Shown here: piece after piece, positions 44,668 to 54,677 of the stretch
Position numbering within the stretch: position 1 is the first letter of the stretch
How the letters are laid out: the number at the start of each line of letters is the position of its first letter
Assembly (NCBI GenBank): GCA_022419385.1
Contig: JAJUBI010000005.1
Coordinates: 3,596,001 to 3,660,000, forward strand
Length of the DNA stretch: 64,000 nt
Direction: 5' to 3'
DNA from: Paraconiothyrium sp. Pb-2020
Lineage: Eukaryota; Ascomycota; Dothideomycetes; Pleosporales; Didymosphaeriaceae
Translations under genes and position numbers: made by a program
Notes under the pieces: model-generated
Told to the model about the DNA's origin: nothing
Databases searched by the model: none
What the model saw: only the letters and a program-made list of their open reading frames with translations

Positions 44668-46408
44668 GCAGGATGAACAATGAGGCAGATGTTCCCGTTG
44701 GATTATTTCACGATATTTCCAAGTTCACCTCGAGCGATACTTATCATGATTCTTTTAAATCCAATTTCAGAACGACTTCGCCAACAGTATGATTCAGTCT
44801 GGCCATGGTAGTCCTAAGCATAAAATCCGGTCAACCTGTGAAGGTGTGTTACACAACGGCAACAAGGCTCCTCGGTGGAAAAGAGACACTCTATGCATGG
44901 CTGAGGCGTGATATGCAGGCAGCAATGATGACGTGGAAGCTTGGTCTTCACGCAGAAATGAACACGTTTACGCTGAAGGACTTGGTGCTTAGCTGGCTGT
45001 TTCGATTCTCGTAATCTAGAACTGCATCCAAGCCCCTTTCTCAAGTTTCACGGATCGAAACATAGTGAGTTGATTACATAGATTACATCGCTTATCGCGA
45101 GGCCATTGGGTGCTTTAGGCTTATGCACTTGCTGGTTCACCACACCTTGCTGCAGCCTCTGTTCATACTCGGGAGTTGAATTGCTGCCAAAACTCGCTCC
45201 GATGCTTCTGCCTAGAGGTTTTCTGTTTCATGAAGTTCCCATGGCGTTCGGCCGCGTCTTCTGCTATCTTATCAGGCGTACTTCTATATAAGTGTTAGAA
45301 CTCTGGTAGGGCGACCATGCCTTAGCGTGCTGGCCGAAAGGACTGCTGGCAAACGAAGGGTAGGCAGATAAACAATAAGCGGATCAACCGTAATCGGGGT
45401 ACTTGTATGTGGCGCCTTAGCGTACAATGTACATTAGTACGGATAAGGCTGTGGCGGGGAAAATATTCTATCTATATCCGCTTAGATTTCGCGAGGCGAC
45501 GGGGGTCAGGGGACGAGTGCTCCAATGAAGACTTCTCCTTTGACACAGCCTGAAGATTTCTCTCGGAACCAGCGAATTAATTTCGATATGCGGCTTGATC
45601 GATGCACGGTGACGGGCAAGCTCCTGGATGCCCTCGGCCGAGTATGCATCAAGTTGCCCACTGAATGTGATATAGACAATGGCAATTATTCTATTTCCCC
45701 TCTTTCAACCTGGGCAGCTATTTGTTTGTTCATAATTTGACAGTCATGCTCTTGCAAAGCAAGTAAGGCTGATACCTAACTCCAGAGACTTGCAAGCATC
45801 ATGCGTCATAAATGGAGCGGACTGTAGGACAATTTGAAGACGACCATCGATAGGTACGATACCTTGGTATTGGAATGTCCCGTTGGTGCTGGCACATGTC
45901 GACCGATGCATGGCGATTTCAAAGTTTACCCACTAATGTTATTCTAATCGAAATATGATTTCGCAATCCTGACACTATTCTACTTTGGGGAAGTTACTTT
46001 GAAGGAAGGAAGTAAAGATCCTTCTTAGGCTAGGGCATGTGGCACCTGAAACGTCATAGTGCAGATTACCGGCAGGGTCTGAATAGCTTCACCCTCCACC
46101 GTCGCACCCAAACCCTCGCGTCCTACAAGAGTAAATTATGGGATGAGTTCTTTTTCAATGCTGCTTTCACTAGACTTCCTTGACCACATACTAGGGCTAC
46201 TTAATCAGGCTCAGCGCATTCTTGGGCACACCGCATCCAGAGATGAACCATCTGCTGTCTTGCTAGGCCTCGGTGATTTGCATGAGACTATATCACAATC
46301 CTGTTCTTAGGCAGCAGTAGCGTCAAAGTCACACTTTAGGCGGGTTTTCCTACCTTAATCCGCGTGTTGTTCTTAAACCCCACTTGCTCATCATGTTCAT
46401 TCCCCCAA
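44668..46408. other. Long intergenic region, no gene seen
   Basis: About 1.7 kb with several short frames on both strands but no domain, splice-supported gene, RNA or repeat that I could recognise. Confidence 0.35.
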
Positions 46409-46927
46409 ATGATGAGGAAAACACAAGCATCTTTGAAAAGTTCTATAATGCGGGTAACCTTGTCATGGATGAGCCCCCCAGTAACCTTGCTTCTGCGTCG
46501 ATGGCACATTATGTTGGGTTTGCCTCGCCAATCACCGCCATGCTGGTATCGCGATCGGATTCGAGAGGAGCTTCGGGAACGCCGCGCGGCAACAACATAT
46601 TGGCAGAGACTCAGTGAAACCTCCGACGTTTACTTTTCCATCAGTCGGGCCCTGCATGATGGATTTCCGATGCGGCAGTTACCCCCATTCTCCTTGCGCA
46701 TCGCGCCTGCATTTCTGTACATGCTAGCGAAATATACATCACGCTGGAAGTTCTACCGGATGGCGGCCCGCCTATGTGGTGCCCCTCGCCACGAATCAGT
46801 TCGCGAGGTGGTCAACCCGGGAAAAGACCATAAGCTTCAAGAAGTCGCCTTGCGTCACCGTATTGACCCCGTACGATTCCATGTCGCAGCTAGGAGGCTC
46901 CGAAGATTCTGGCCGCTCCCCCCATAG
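46409..46927 (+). CDS. Conserved small protein next to the kinase-HAD-PRT fusion
   Basis: About 172 residues if the first in-frame ATG is used; an internal Met near 46454 is an alternative. From about residue 35 the sequence is dense and protein-like: CWYRDRIREELRERR, TYWQRLSETSDVYFSISRA, then AKYTSRWKFYRMAARLCGAP and VREVVNPGKDHKLQEVALRH. This resembles a family of unnamed fungal proteins with WYRDRxREE, LSETSDV and NPxKDHKLxEVA blocks. No catalytic motif or membrane segment is apparent. It lies 280 bp upstream of the three-domain fusion on the same strand, which suggests a linked function. Confidence 0.6.
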   Translation: MMRKTQASLKSSIMRVTLSWMSPPVTLLLRRWHIMLGLPRQSPPCWYRDRIREELRERRAATTYWQRLSETSDVYFSISRALHDGFPMRQLPPFSLRIAPAFLYMLAKYTSRWKFYRMAARLCGAPRHESVREVVNPGKDHKLQEVALRHRIDPVRFHVAARRLRRFWPLPP

Positions 46928-47208
46928 TAAGAGGTCTGCACAGTTATCGCGACAGGTCACACTACAGACGAGTCATCTAGGCAAAGGCTCGAAGATCTTC
47001 GTAGCCGACCTCGATGGGAACACAAAAGTGTCATTGTTGGGTAGATATCTAACCATGAAGCTTTATTGGTCTGGACATCTTGTTGGTGGAGATGATAAAA
47101 TGCCCGGTCAATGCCCCTGGATCCTTCAACAGAGCATTCCTATTTTGAAACTCATCAGTTCTATCGTTCTCCGGAAGCTTGTTGCGATACTCCAGGGACT
47201 TCACGGCA

Positions 47209-49314
47209 ATGCCTCTTCATGAGCAAGAACTATCGGCTGGCTCAACAGGTCATGATACGAGTCCCCAGTCGAAACAATCCCAACCCACAGACGGAGCCAG
47301 CTCACTCGACGCGAAACCAGCCGTCATCGGCATCTATGGAATCCCTGGTTCTGGAAAGACGTTTCTGCTGAACCAATTGAAGCGTGTCTTGAGCGCAAAC
47401 TCATTCAATTTTTACGAAGGATCGGAGATGATAGCCAATCTTGTGCCCGGAGGTCTCAAGGATTTTGACGAGATGAATGCCCAAGAGAAAATGTATTGGC
47501 GTGAACTTGCAATCGACACTATCCGGAGCCAATCTGAAGCTAGTGGTAAGACAGCGGTTGTCACTGGCCACTTTATGTTCTGGCCAGAAGCTGCAAAGGA
47601 GGGCTGTCCTGTCTATACACAGAATGATTTGGGCACATATACGCACATTATCTACCTAGATATCCCGATTGAGACCATCGAACAGCGCCGTTGGAACGAT
47701 GTATCGAGACCGCGTCCACACACATCCGTGGCCCACCTTTTCAAGTGGCAGCAAGCCGAAAAGACCTGGCTACAATCGCTATGCAGCGAGCATGGCATCT
47801 TGTCCTCGATCCTAACATCGGATTCGACCTTGAAGAGCAAGGCTTTGGTGCTGCTCCGAGATTTCAGCATCCATACCGAAGTATACAACGAAATCCAGGC
47901 TCAGGTCAAGCTGGATGCTTCTATGGCCTCACACCAAAGCCTGCCAGATACATTCCTGGTCTTGGACGGCGACAGGACGCTAGCTGCGCAGGACACGGGT
48001 TCACTCTTTTGGAAGGAGCTTTTTAGCTTGAGGCAAGAGACTAGTAGAGATCCTCTCAAGTCACTGTTCAGCGGTCCACTGGGGTACTCATACGGAGCTT
48101 TTCGACAAGCCATGCTACTCTACGAGGACGCTGTCGACGAGGAGAACTACGATACCATTTGCCAGCGTGTGGCTTCACAGGTGCCAGTCCATCCGGAATT
48201 TGTATCGTTGCTCCAGCTGGTAGCGCAGCAAGAACATATCGGAGCCATTGTTGTGAGCTGCGGTCTTCGTCGGGTCTGGGAGAAGGTCCTCGAAAGAGAA
48301 GGCCTCCTCAACACCGTGACGGTCATCGCAGGAGGGCGCATTTCGGACGGCTTCGTGGTGACAGCGGAAACCAAAGCGGCTATAGTCTCGCGGTTGCAGA
48401 CCCTACATGGTGCATATGTCTGGGCGTTTGGTGACAGCCCACTGGACCTTCCGATGTTGAAGACCGCGGATGAAGCGATTGTTGTGGTTGGCGACGAGTT
48501 CACTAGGAGCAAAAGCATGGATTCAGCTCTCCTAGCTGCCATGGATCAGGGTGGACTGCGCGCCCGCCAGGTTACGCTACCCTGTACAGCTTCGCCGCGG
48601 CTGAATGTTTCCAAGCTCCCGGTGATTGACCTGAACCGTATCGAAGTCATCAGCGCCCTGCTTCATCGTCATAACCGCTCTGCTAAATTCCCGATCTACC
48701 ACGCAACCAACAAGAGTGCGGCAAAACTACTCGCAACTGCAACTCGAGATGCGGCCGTTGCGGGACCGGCACTGAGGAAAGCTCATCGTCAGGCTGGCTG
48801 GTATCTCGCGTGTGAGTTTGTGACCAAGATAATCGGATTGGAGGATTGCCCAATTTCACACGTTCTCGGACATGGAGCGACTGGTTTTAGGCTCTTGCAA
48901 GAACAGGCGACGACAATTGTGGCAATCATGCGGGCTGGTGAGCCTATGGCTTCTGGTGTCAGCCAAGCATTTCCCCTAGCAATGTACGTACATGCGAACA
49001 AACCCGGCGACCTCGCGCATCATCATGTACAAAACCAGAACCAGGTTGTGTTGGTTGACTCGGTTATCAATAGTGGCAAGACGATTGTGGAATTTGTACA
49101 GCACATTCGCGAACTTGATGCCAAAACTCGCATTGTGGTGGTCGCGGGGGTTGTTCAAGGTCAATGTGTTTCTTCGAGCAGTGAAACGTACAAGGCACTT
49201 GCTTCCTGTGGAGATATCAGTCTTGTGACACTTCGAATTTCTAGTACGAAATTTACCGGCAGTGGCACGACGGACACAGGCAACCGTCTCTTCAACACGA
49301 CACACCTTCCTTAG
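47209..49314 (+). CDS. Fusion of P-loop kinase, HAD phosphatase and phosphoribosyltransferase
   Basis: Single exon, about 701 residues. Domain 1 (about 36-225) is a P-loop kinase with Walker A GIPGSGKT at 44-51 and a downstream IIYLDIP strand and RRWNDVSRPRP lid. Domain 2 (about 245-450) is a HAD phosphatase: LVLDGDRT is motif I (DxDxT/V type), VVSCGLRRVWE fits motif II, and FGDSPLDLPML carries the motif IV acidic pair. Domain 3 (about 480-700) is a uracil-phosphoribosyltransferase-type PRT, with VAIMRAGEPMASGV and the PRPP loop VVLVDSVINSGKT. Together the three activities point to nucleotide or nucleobase salvage or damage control, acting in the cytosol. The substrate is unknown. All active-site signatures look intact. 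Confidence 0.85.
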   Translation: MPLHEQELSAGSTGHDTSPQSKQSQPTDGASSLDAKPAVIGIYGIPGSGKTFLLNQLKRVLSANSFNFYEGSEMIANLVPGGLKDFDEMNAQEKMYWRELAIDTIRSQSEASGKTAVVTGHFMFWPEAAKEGCPVYTQNDLGTYTHIIYLDIPIETIEQRRWNDVSRPRPHTSVAHLFKWQQAEKTWLQSLCSEHGILSSILTSDSTLKSKALVLLRDFSIHTEVYNEIQAQVKLDASMASHQSLPDTFLVLDGDRTLAAQDTGSLFWKELFSLRQETSRDPLKSLFSGPLGYSYGAFRQAMLLYEDAVDEENYDTICQRVASQVPVHPEFVSLLQLVAQQEHIGAIVVSCGLRRVWEKVLEREGLLNTVTVIAGGRISDGFVVTAETKAAIVSRLQTLHGAYVWAFGDSPLDLPMLKTADEAIVVVGDEFTRSKSMDSALLAAMDQGGLRARQVTLPCTASPRLNVSKLPVIDLNRIEVISALLHRHNRSAKFPIYHATNKSAAKLLATATRDAAVAGPALRKAHRQAGWYLACEFVTKIIGLEDCPISHVLGHGATGFRLLQEQATTIVAIMRAGEPMASGVSQAFPLAMYVHANKPGDLAHHHVQNQNQVVLVDSVINSGKTIVEFVQHIRELDAKTRIVVVAGVVQGQCVSSSSETYKALASCGDISLVTLRISSTKFTGSGTTDTGNRLFNTTHLP

Positions 49315-50055
49315 ATAAACCTGTTTCTGACGGCAGATCTGAGTTCGGGGTAGGGCTTTGCTGTAGTCGAGCAAATTGTTTGGTCTTATAAGAAAGATGT
49401 TAGATACACTCGTTTCAAAGCGAATACATGCTCTGCCTATCGGTTTTGCTCGTGGAACTCAGTGGATTCGCGAGCATTCACAAGCAGGGAATAACAGAAT
49501 AATAAGAACTCTAATAATGGCAAACAATCTCCTATATCAAATCACAATCGTGGTCATTCTAATGAATAAAATACCCAGACTTATCGGTCATTGGTCATAT
49601 CATCGCCCAAACTTATCACATGTAACCGACCATGCCCATACCATGGGCTGTCTCCGGAGACACTCAAACCATATTTCGCCACCTTTGGCGCCATTGAGCG
49701 ACGCTCATGTATTCTTGCTCGAGGGCGTTCCACGGCACCAACGCGGTATGCGCGCCGGCATCGCGTCGACCTTCCTTTCAAGACCACTCAACGTAAGAGA
49801 GCCACGTCAACCCTGACGGTTTGATGCGTCTGTCTCGCAACTCTACGCTCTCCATTTTTGGCACACAGCACCTTGCCTTGTGCTACCTCTGCAAAAGTTT
49901 CTACTCTGAGGGGGAGACGACATGTGCCCTTGTTTAGTCCCAGCTATGTTTAAATCTTTCAAATTATACTCAGACCTAGTTTCTTTCAAACCTTATCCCC
50001 AAGCTTCCATGATAATTTGCCCCAACGTCAAGCTGACATCTTCGCCACCGCCACC
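49315..50055. other. Intergenic region with a possible RRM remnant
   Basis: No intact gene. Around 49640-49760 two frames together resemble the start of an RNA-recognition motif (IPWAVS in one, then PETLKPYFATFGAIE in the other), consistent with a short frameshifted relic, but the match is brief. Confidence 0.25.
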
Positions 50056-50520
50056 ATGCCACCAAAGAATCGAAAGCCCATCTCGAGATGGTCGATGCAT
50101 CCCGAGCTACACGGTGACGTCTCGCGTCTCCTAGCAGAGGACGACCTGCTGTTCTCATTCTACAGAAACGACACAGATTCAGAATCCATCAGAGATTACG
50201 ACACGAATATCATGGGCCGCTTCGTCTGTCACAACCAGAAGTGCACCTCTTATGGCTGGTCCAGCAAGATGATTGCCATTACGATCCGATTGTACTCCAG
50301 GCAACGCTACAACGCAAGGGTATACCATCAACGCTGCCAACAGTGCAATGCTATAAGCAAGCCACATTTGAACGATACTTATGCGGAGAGGGTAACGTAC
50401 CGCTTGAAAAAGTGGCATGGGGTGGAGATGGAGGCGCCAGAATATGGAGGTCATAGTGAAAGGCCGCACCAAAGCGAATTGTGTGAGGGATGCAGGGCTG
50501 GACATTGCAATCAAGCCTGA
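50056..50520 (+). CDS. 3CxxC-type zinc-binding protein (zf-3CxxC)
   Basis: Single exon, 154 residues from the ATG that follows a CCACC-like context. The domain begins GRFVCHNQKCTSYGWSSK, then IRLYSRQRYNARVYHQRCQQ with its CQQC pair, and ends in CEGCRAGHC. These CxxC knuckles and the central W/Y-rich strand are the zf-3CxxC pattern, also found in fungal and receptor-transporting proteins. No signal peptide. Function unknown; possibly nucleic-acid or protein binding. Confidence 0.82.
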   Translation: MPPKNRKPISRWSMHPELHGDVSRLLAEDDLLFSFYRNDTDSESIRDYDTNIMGRFVCHNQKCTSYGWSSKMIAITIRLYSRQRYNARVYHQRCQQCNAISKPHLNDTYAERVTYRLKKWHGVEMEAPEYGGHSERPHQSELCEGCRAGHCNQA

Positions 50521-53500
50521 ATGGGATCTAGTCTCTGGCATGGTACGTCAAGCCTGCCCCAAGAGCAGCTTCGAGGAGTTCTCTAAGAGATGTGCAGCGC
50601 CGCACGTATCGCGTGGTTGCCTAGCCACTCATTCGAGCTCCTTCAACAGCATCTCCTGTATCTGGTTGATGTTCTCGCTCCAAAAGATCGAGGGAAGGTA
50701 TAGCACAGTTGAATTCGGGCCATTCAAGTGCTCTGAAGAGAGTGATTGGAAGACGTTAAAAGTATATGAGCGTAGTTTTATGCACAGTCCAGGTTTTCAT
50801 GGAGATTGAATGTGACCCAGTTGAATAATTTCTTAATACTTTTCCTACCTGAAGATCCATTGGTATGGAATCGAGTGAGGATGGTTTGACATCACTTGTT
50901 CCAGTGAAAGCCTAGCCGGAATGTCTGTGGGACCGTGGATCCTATCTAAAAGAAGTCATATTTTCATTGACTGTGCGTATGCTATATACAACATGGCAGC
51001 TAAGATTGATCTAGGGAATGGCGATATCAAGTGTGATGGTACGGAACAATATCATAAATAGAGACTCTCTATTGTTACAATGAATTCATCGATAGATCTA
51101 TACTAGCCAGATGACAAATCTTTACTAGTTTGGGGTCTTAAAAGTCTTATCACATAATGAGGCCACGGTGAAGGATAGACTAGATATTCTTGTATATGAT
51201 TTGCTTGGCTATGTATATAGTGCTGTAGCACCTCCATAAGCCAGTAAAATAAAACCTTAGACACCTTAAGTCCAGCCTATTAAGCAAAGTTCATGAGCGT
51301 AGGATGGACACCTTCCTGTAGAGCACTAGGTGCTGGTTGATGGAGGTGATGATAAAGAAACAGATAATAGCACGGTATTTCGAAGCTTATACTGACCTAG
51401 CTGATAAGACCCCTTAGTAAGATGTCTATGCTATTAACAATAACCAGAGAACTGTTTTCTATCCTAGTTTCTTGTATAGAGAAAGCCTACTATTATAGTA
51501 CAAAGCATTCACACTATCGTATTGTATGTTACTCTGTAGGTGAGACGTGTTTATACAAGAGAATTGCAAGGCTTAGCGACTATGCGAAGATGTGCTCAAC
51601 TTAAAACACCGAATGCGGGGTTCCATGAATACCTACACGGGGTCACAAATTCGACATGACTGCTACAAAGAGATGTGCAAGAATCTATGACTATGAGCTT
51701 GATGACAGCGATGCTCTACTACAGAGCGGACCCGCCAAACTCCACTTGGCCCAACAGCTGCTTGCTGTCGAACGTTTTTTTATAACTGGAAGGAAAAGAC
51801 GGGTATAGGGCTTCTCATGGATAATTCTGAGGTCTAAGAAGCCTCAAACGCAAGATCATACGCCAAATACATCTTGCGTGCCGTAGATAGCATGTAGTGA
51901 AGCTCCATCGCTTGTTAAGCTATTTAACCGTTGCGAAATCGTCGCTTATATCCAATATAACACTATGAGTCGGGAAGATTCAACGACATTAGGTATACGG
52001 CACCTTGGAATAAAGTCCCGGCTTGACAGATCGATGAAGGCGTCCAGTTCTTTCCAATGAATCTCAAAGATTCTTCACACGGTCTTTCTCGTCCATCAGG
52101 CATACCTCTAGAGCTCTTATCTCCTTCAACAGATCCAACTTCTGAAGCCTTCGGTCCTCCCTCTTCTCGTCTATACGCACTATGTTCTAGATGGAGCATG
52201 ACCTTAGCGCTCCATTGGTCTGCTCCACACATTGTGTAATCCGCGCAGCGACTAGAAGGAATAAGATCAACACCTGTTTATAACCGCAGCCCCCTGAATC
52301 TTGGAATGCGTAGATTTTCGGGGACATAGTACGATACGCTCTTGGATCATATACGATAAAACGGCACGCCTCGTCTGCGATCGACCAAGCAAATGATGGG
52401 CTACATATCCAAGAGACAAACCTATGACCATTCTATACTACAGTAGGTTGCGGGGGCACAGTGTCCCCAAATATGTTCGTGGAGTCTCCCAGGCTTCCAT
52501 AACGGTCAGTCAACTAAATACGCCTCCAGGTAACTTAGAGATACCTTTGACTCCTTGCATCCGCTACCAATAGTCATGTACTTACAATAAAGTCCCCAAC
52601 CTCTGTCCTACCTCCCCATTGTACATAGTGCATCACTCCTACACATATGAGTCCGTACTCCCTGAAACAGTGCCAACATTTTCACCACTACCAGCCGCGC
52701 CACTGCTCCACCAGACACGCATCCATCTTCCCCAGCTCTATTACCAATTTCGCTTCCTCCGCTTCGTACATTCCATCATTCAATGTACCTACCATTCCAT
52801 AGATCCTATGTGCGATCTCCTCTCTCTCCCCTGCCTCTTTGCTTTCCTTTCCCTTTTTCCCCTCCTCTTTCTTCTCTTCCCCCTCTAGCACTACCCTCTT
52901 CGCCAACAGGCCGTTCAAGTATCGATCACGCGCAGATCGTGCTTCTGCGAGGGTGTGGTGGATGGAGATTACTTGCACAACGTTGGCAATTTCGAAGAAA
53001 GGATGAAGGGGGGAATTTATGCGGAGAATTACGTAACCGTTCTTGGAAATGGCGTGTGATCGGTAGGTTCGAAGGTTCGAAAACTTGTTGTTAGTAAAAC
53101 GTAGCTGTGGGATGCTAGCAGGGTGAGTGAGAATGTTGTGAATAGTTCTGTGTTGAGACGGTCTGAGTTTTTATATTGGGGTAACAGTATGTGTTTGTTA
53201 AGTTTTCCGTTGACGTTTTCAAGATTTGGTTTGTGTGGTCACATTAACGAATGTCTTCGCTCACGTGCGATGTGAGTAGAGTCAATCCATATGTTCTGAG
53301 GACTCACAGCTGGCGGGTCTTTGCTGTCATTTGTGTGAAAACAGCGTGAGTTTTAGATCTTGATCAACGTAAGCAGAAAAAGAATGAAGAAGAGACGAAG
53401 TAGTATACCCCTTGTAGTAGAAATATCCTTATAAATGTATATAAGAATAGATCAAGGTAGCACAGTTCCTCTAGTGTAAAGAAAGGCTGTTCTAGAAGAT

Positions 53501-53842
53501 GCAGACACGCATCTGGTATGATTTTCGCATCCCTTACCAAATTTGGGTCCTTTGTACAGGTAGATGTAATCTACTTCCATTTGTCTTGGCAGGATACTGA
53601 TATTAAACAAGGCGCTGGATTTCACAGAGCCAAGATCAGAATGGATGCTGACATAGAGGGTATCATTTCTTCGTCTATAACGTTCGTATGCAAGACTCCG
53701 TTTTGGCACTTTTGGACCTGCTACTCGCGAACACCTCAAGCTCTAAGACGACCTTATTCTTGGGATGTCGTAAGAGTAGAGCTGTTTGTCCGTCCCGCAT
53801 TGCTTACTTTGATTTCGTCTGTCTATTATTGTGACCCGTGAC
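50521..53842. other. AT-rich, gene-poor region
   Basis: From about 50.8 to 52.6 kb the base composition is clearly more AT-rich than the flanks, with many TA steps, and no intact gene is visible. Around 52.06-52.2 kb the minus strand holds short coherent pieces in neighbouring frames (for example LQKLDLLKEIRALEVCLMDE), which look like a decayed coding sequence. This fits relic repeat DNA altered by repeat-induced point mutation, but no transposase was identified. Confidence 0.4.
52688..53177 (-). other. Possible unannotated transcript with open frame but no ATG
   Basis: A TATAAAA near 53171-53177 (minus strand) precedes a possible 3' splice site with an ACTAAC branch at about 53085-53095. 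From there a frame stays open for about 130 codons to a stop at 52688. It reads coherently (LAEARSARDRYLNGLLAKRV, a Lys/Glu-rich coil, then AKLVIELGKMDACLVEQW). No ATG lies in frame before the C-terminal third, so it is either a pseudogene or has an exon I could not find. Confidence 0.25.
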
Positions 53843-54498
53843 TCATGTTTGGAAGAGCGTGTCTTCTTCTCTGAGGTACTCTCCGATATCCGCTTGTCTG
53901 AAGGTGACAATGCCGGTCGGGTCCAATTTTCTTGCCTCTGCTGTTGATCGCGCGCTCACTCCGAAGCCCTGTGACCATGTTAGCGATCCGTACCCTCTAT
54001 CACCCCGCATACCACTTACTAATGGCGTATCGTTCATGCTCAGCACTATTACACCTTGATGTTCCGGGCAATCTTCGCTCCACCTCCCAACATGCGCCTT
54101 GAGCACATTTCCACCATACAAGAACGGCATCTCGCCATTCTGCTTGACCCACACCTTATACCTGGCATGCGGCGCGATGACTGACAGCGCGGTGATATGG
54201 AGGCGGAACTTGCCCGTCTTGGTGAATTTTCCAAGGCAGGTGCCGAGCGAGAGGAGATTGTCGCGGGCTACGGATGTGGCAAGGTTGGCGAGCGACTCGC
54301 GCACGTAGTAGACGCGGGAGCCTTGAATGCGGAAGACATGGCGGTCATCTGCGCCGCCGGCGGTGATGAGGTCCTGGATTCCCTTGCCGCAGTAGCCGGC
54401 GAGTTTTTCGAAGAGCGTCTTCGTCTCGGGCTACAGGACGTTAGCTAACAACATCTGAGATATCATGCGGAAGATTGTACCTCTGTAAGTGGCCGCAT
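53843..54498 (-). CDS. NIP7: 60S ribosome biogenesis factor Nip7
   Basis: Three exons (54498-54481, 54430-54020, 53968-53843) give about 184 residues, the expected size. The six-codon first exon encodes MRPLTE, the conserved start. FRIQGSRVYYVRESLANLA and the C-terminal PUA domain with PFLYGGNVLKAHVGR and FGVSARSTAEARKL are nearly canonical. Nip7 joins pre-60S particles in the nucleolus and is needed for 27S pre-rRNA processing. It shares its promoter with NOC3, another 60S assembly gene. Confidence 0.97.
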
Positions 54499-54677
54499 GT
54501 TGTTGTGTGAAGAGACTGAAGTCGCAATGCGCCAGGCGCGACGTCGTTGCACCAAAAAATTGTGGAGGTCGGCGAAAACTGCAGGCGCAACCGCCGATGC
54601 CAAGAGAAAAAATACTGGTGCGAGAGCTCCGCAACACCTCCGAGAACTTGATAGCAAAACTCGCCCGTTGACACGCA
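54499..54677. promoter_or_regulatory. Bidirectional promoter of NIP7 and NOC3
   Basis: Only 179 bp separate the divergent start codons of two 60S-biogenesis genes, so the core promoters must overlap or abut. Common regulation is likely from the arrangement. No specific factor site was called. Confidence 0.6.

Noticed and set aside
46776..47222. Separate 148-codon gene before the kinase-HAD-PRT fusion
   Set aside because: No motif, overlaps the conserved small protein's 3' part and the fusion's 5' region in another frame; judged a chance open frame.
53060..53090. tRNA B box (GGTTCGAA repeats)
   Set aside because: A box, acceptor stem and cloverleaf pairing are absent; it is a short direct repeat in a possible exon.
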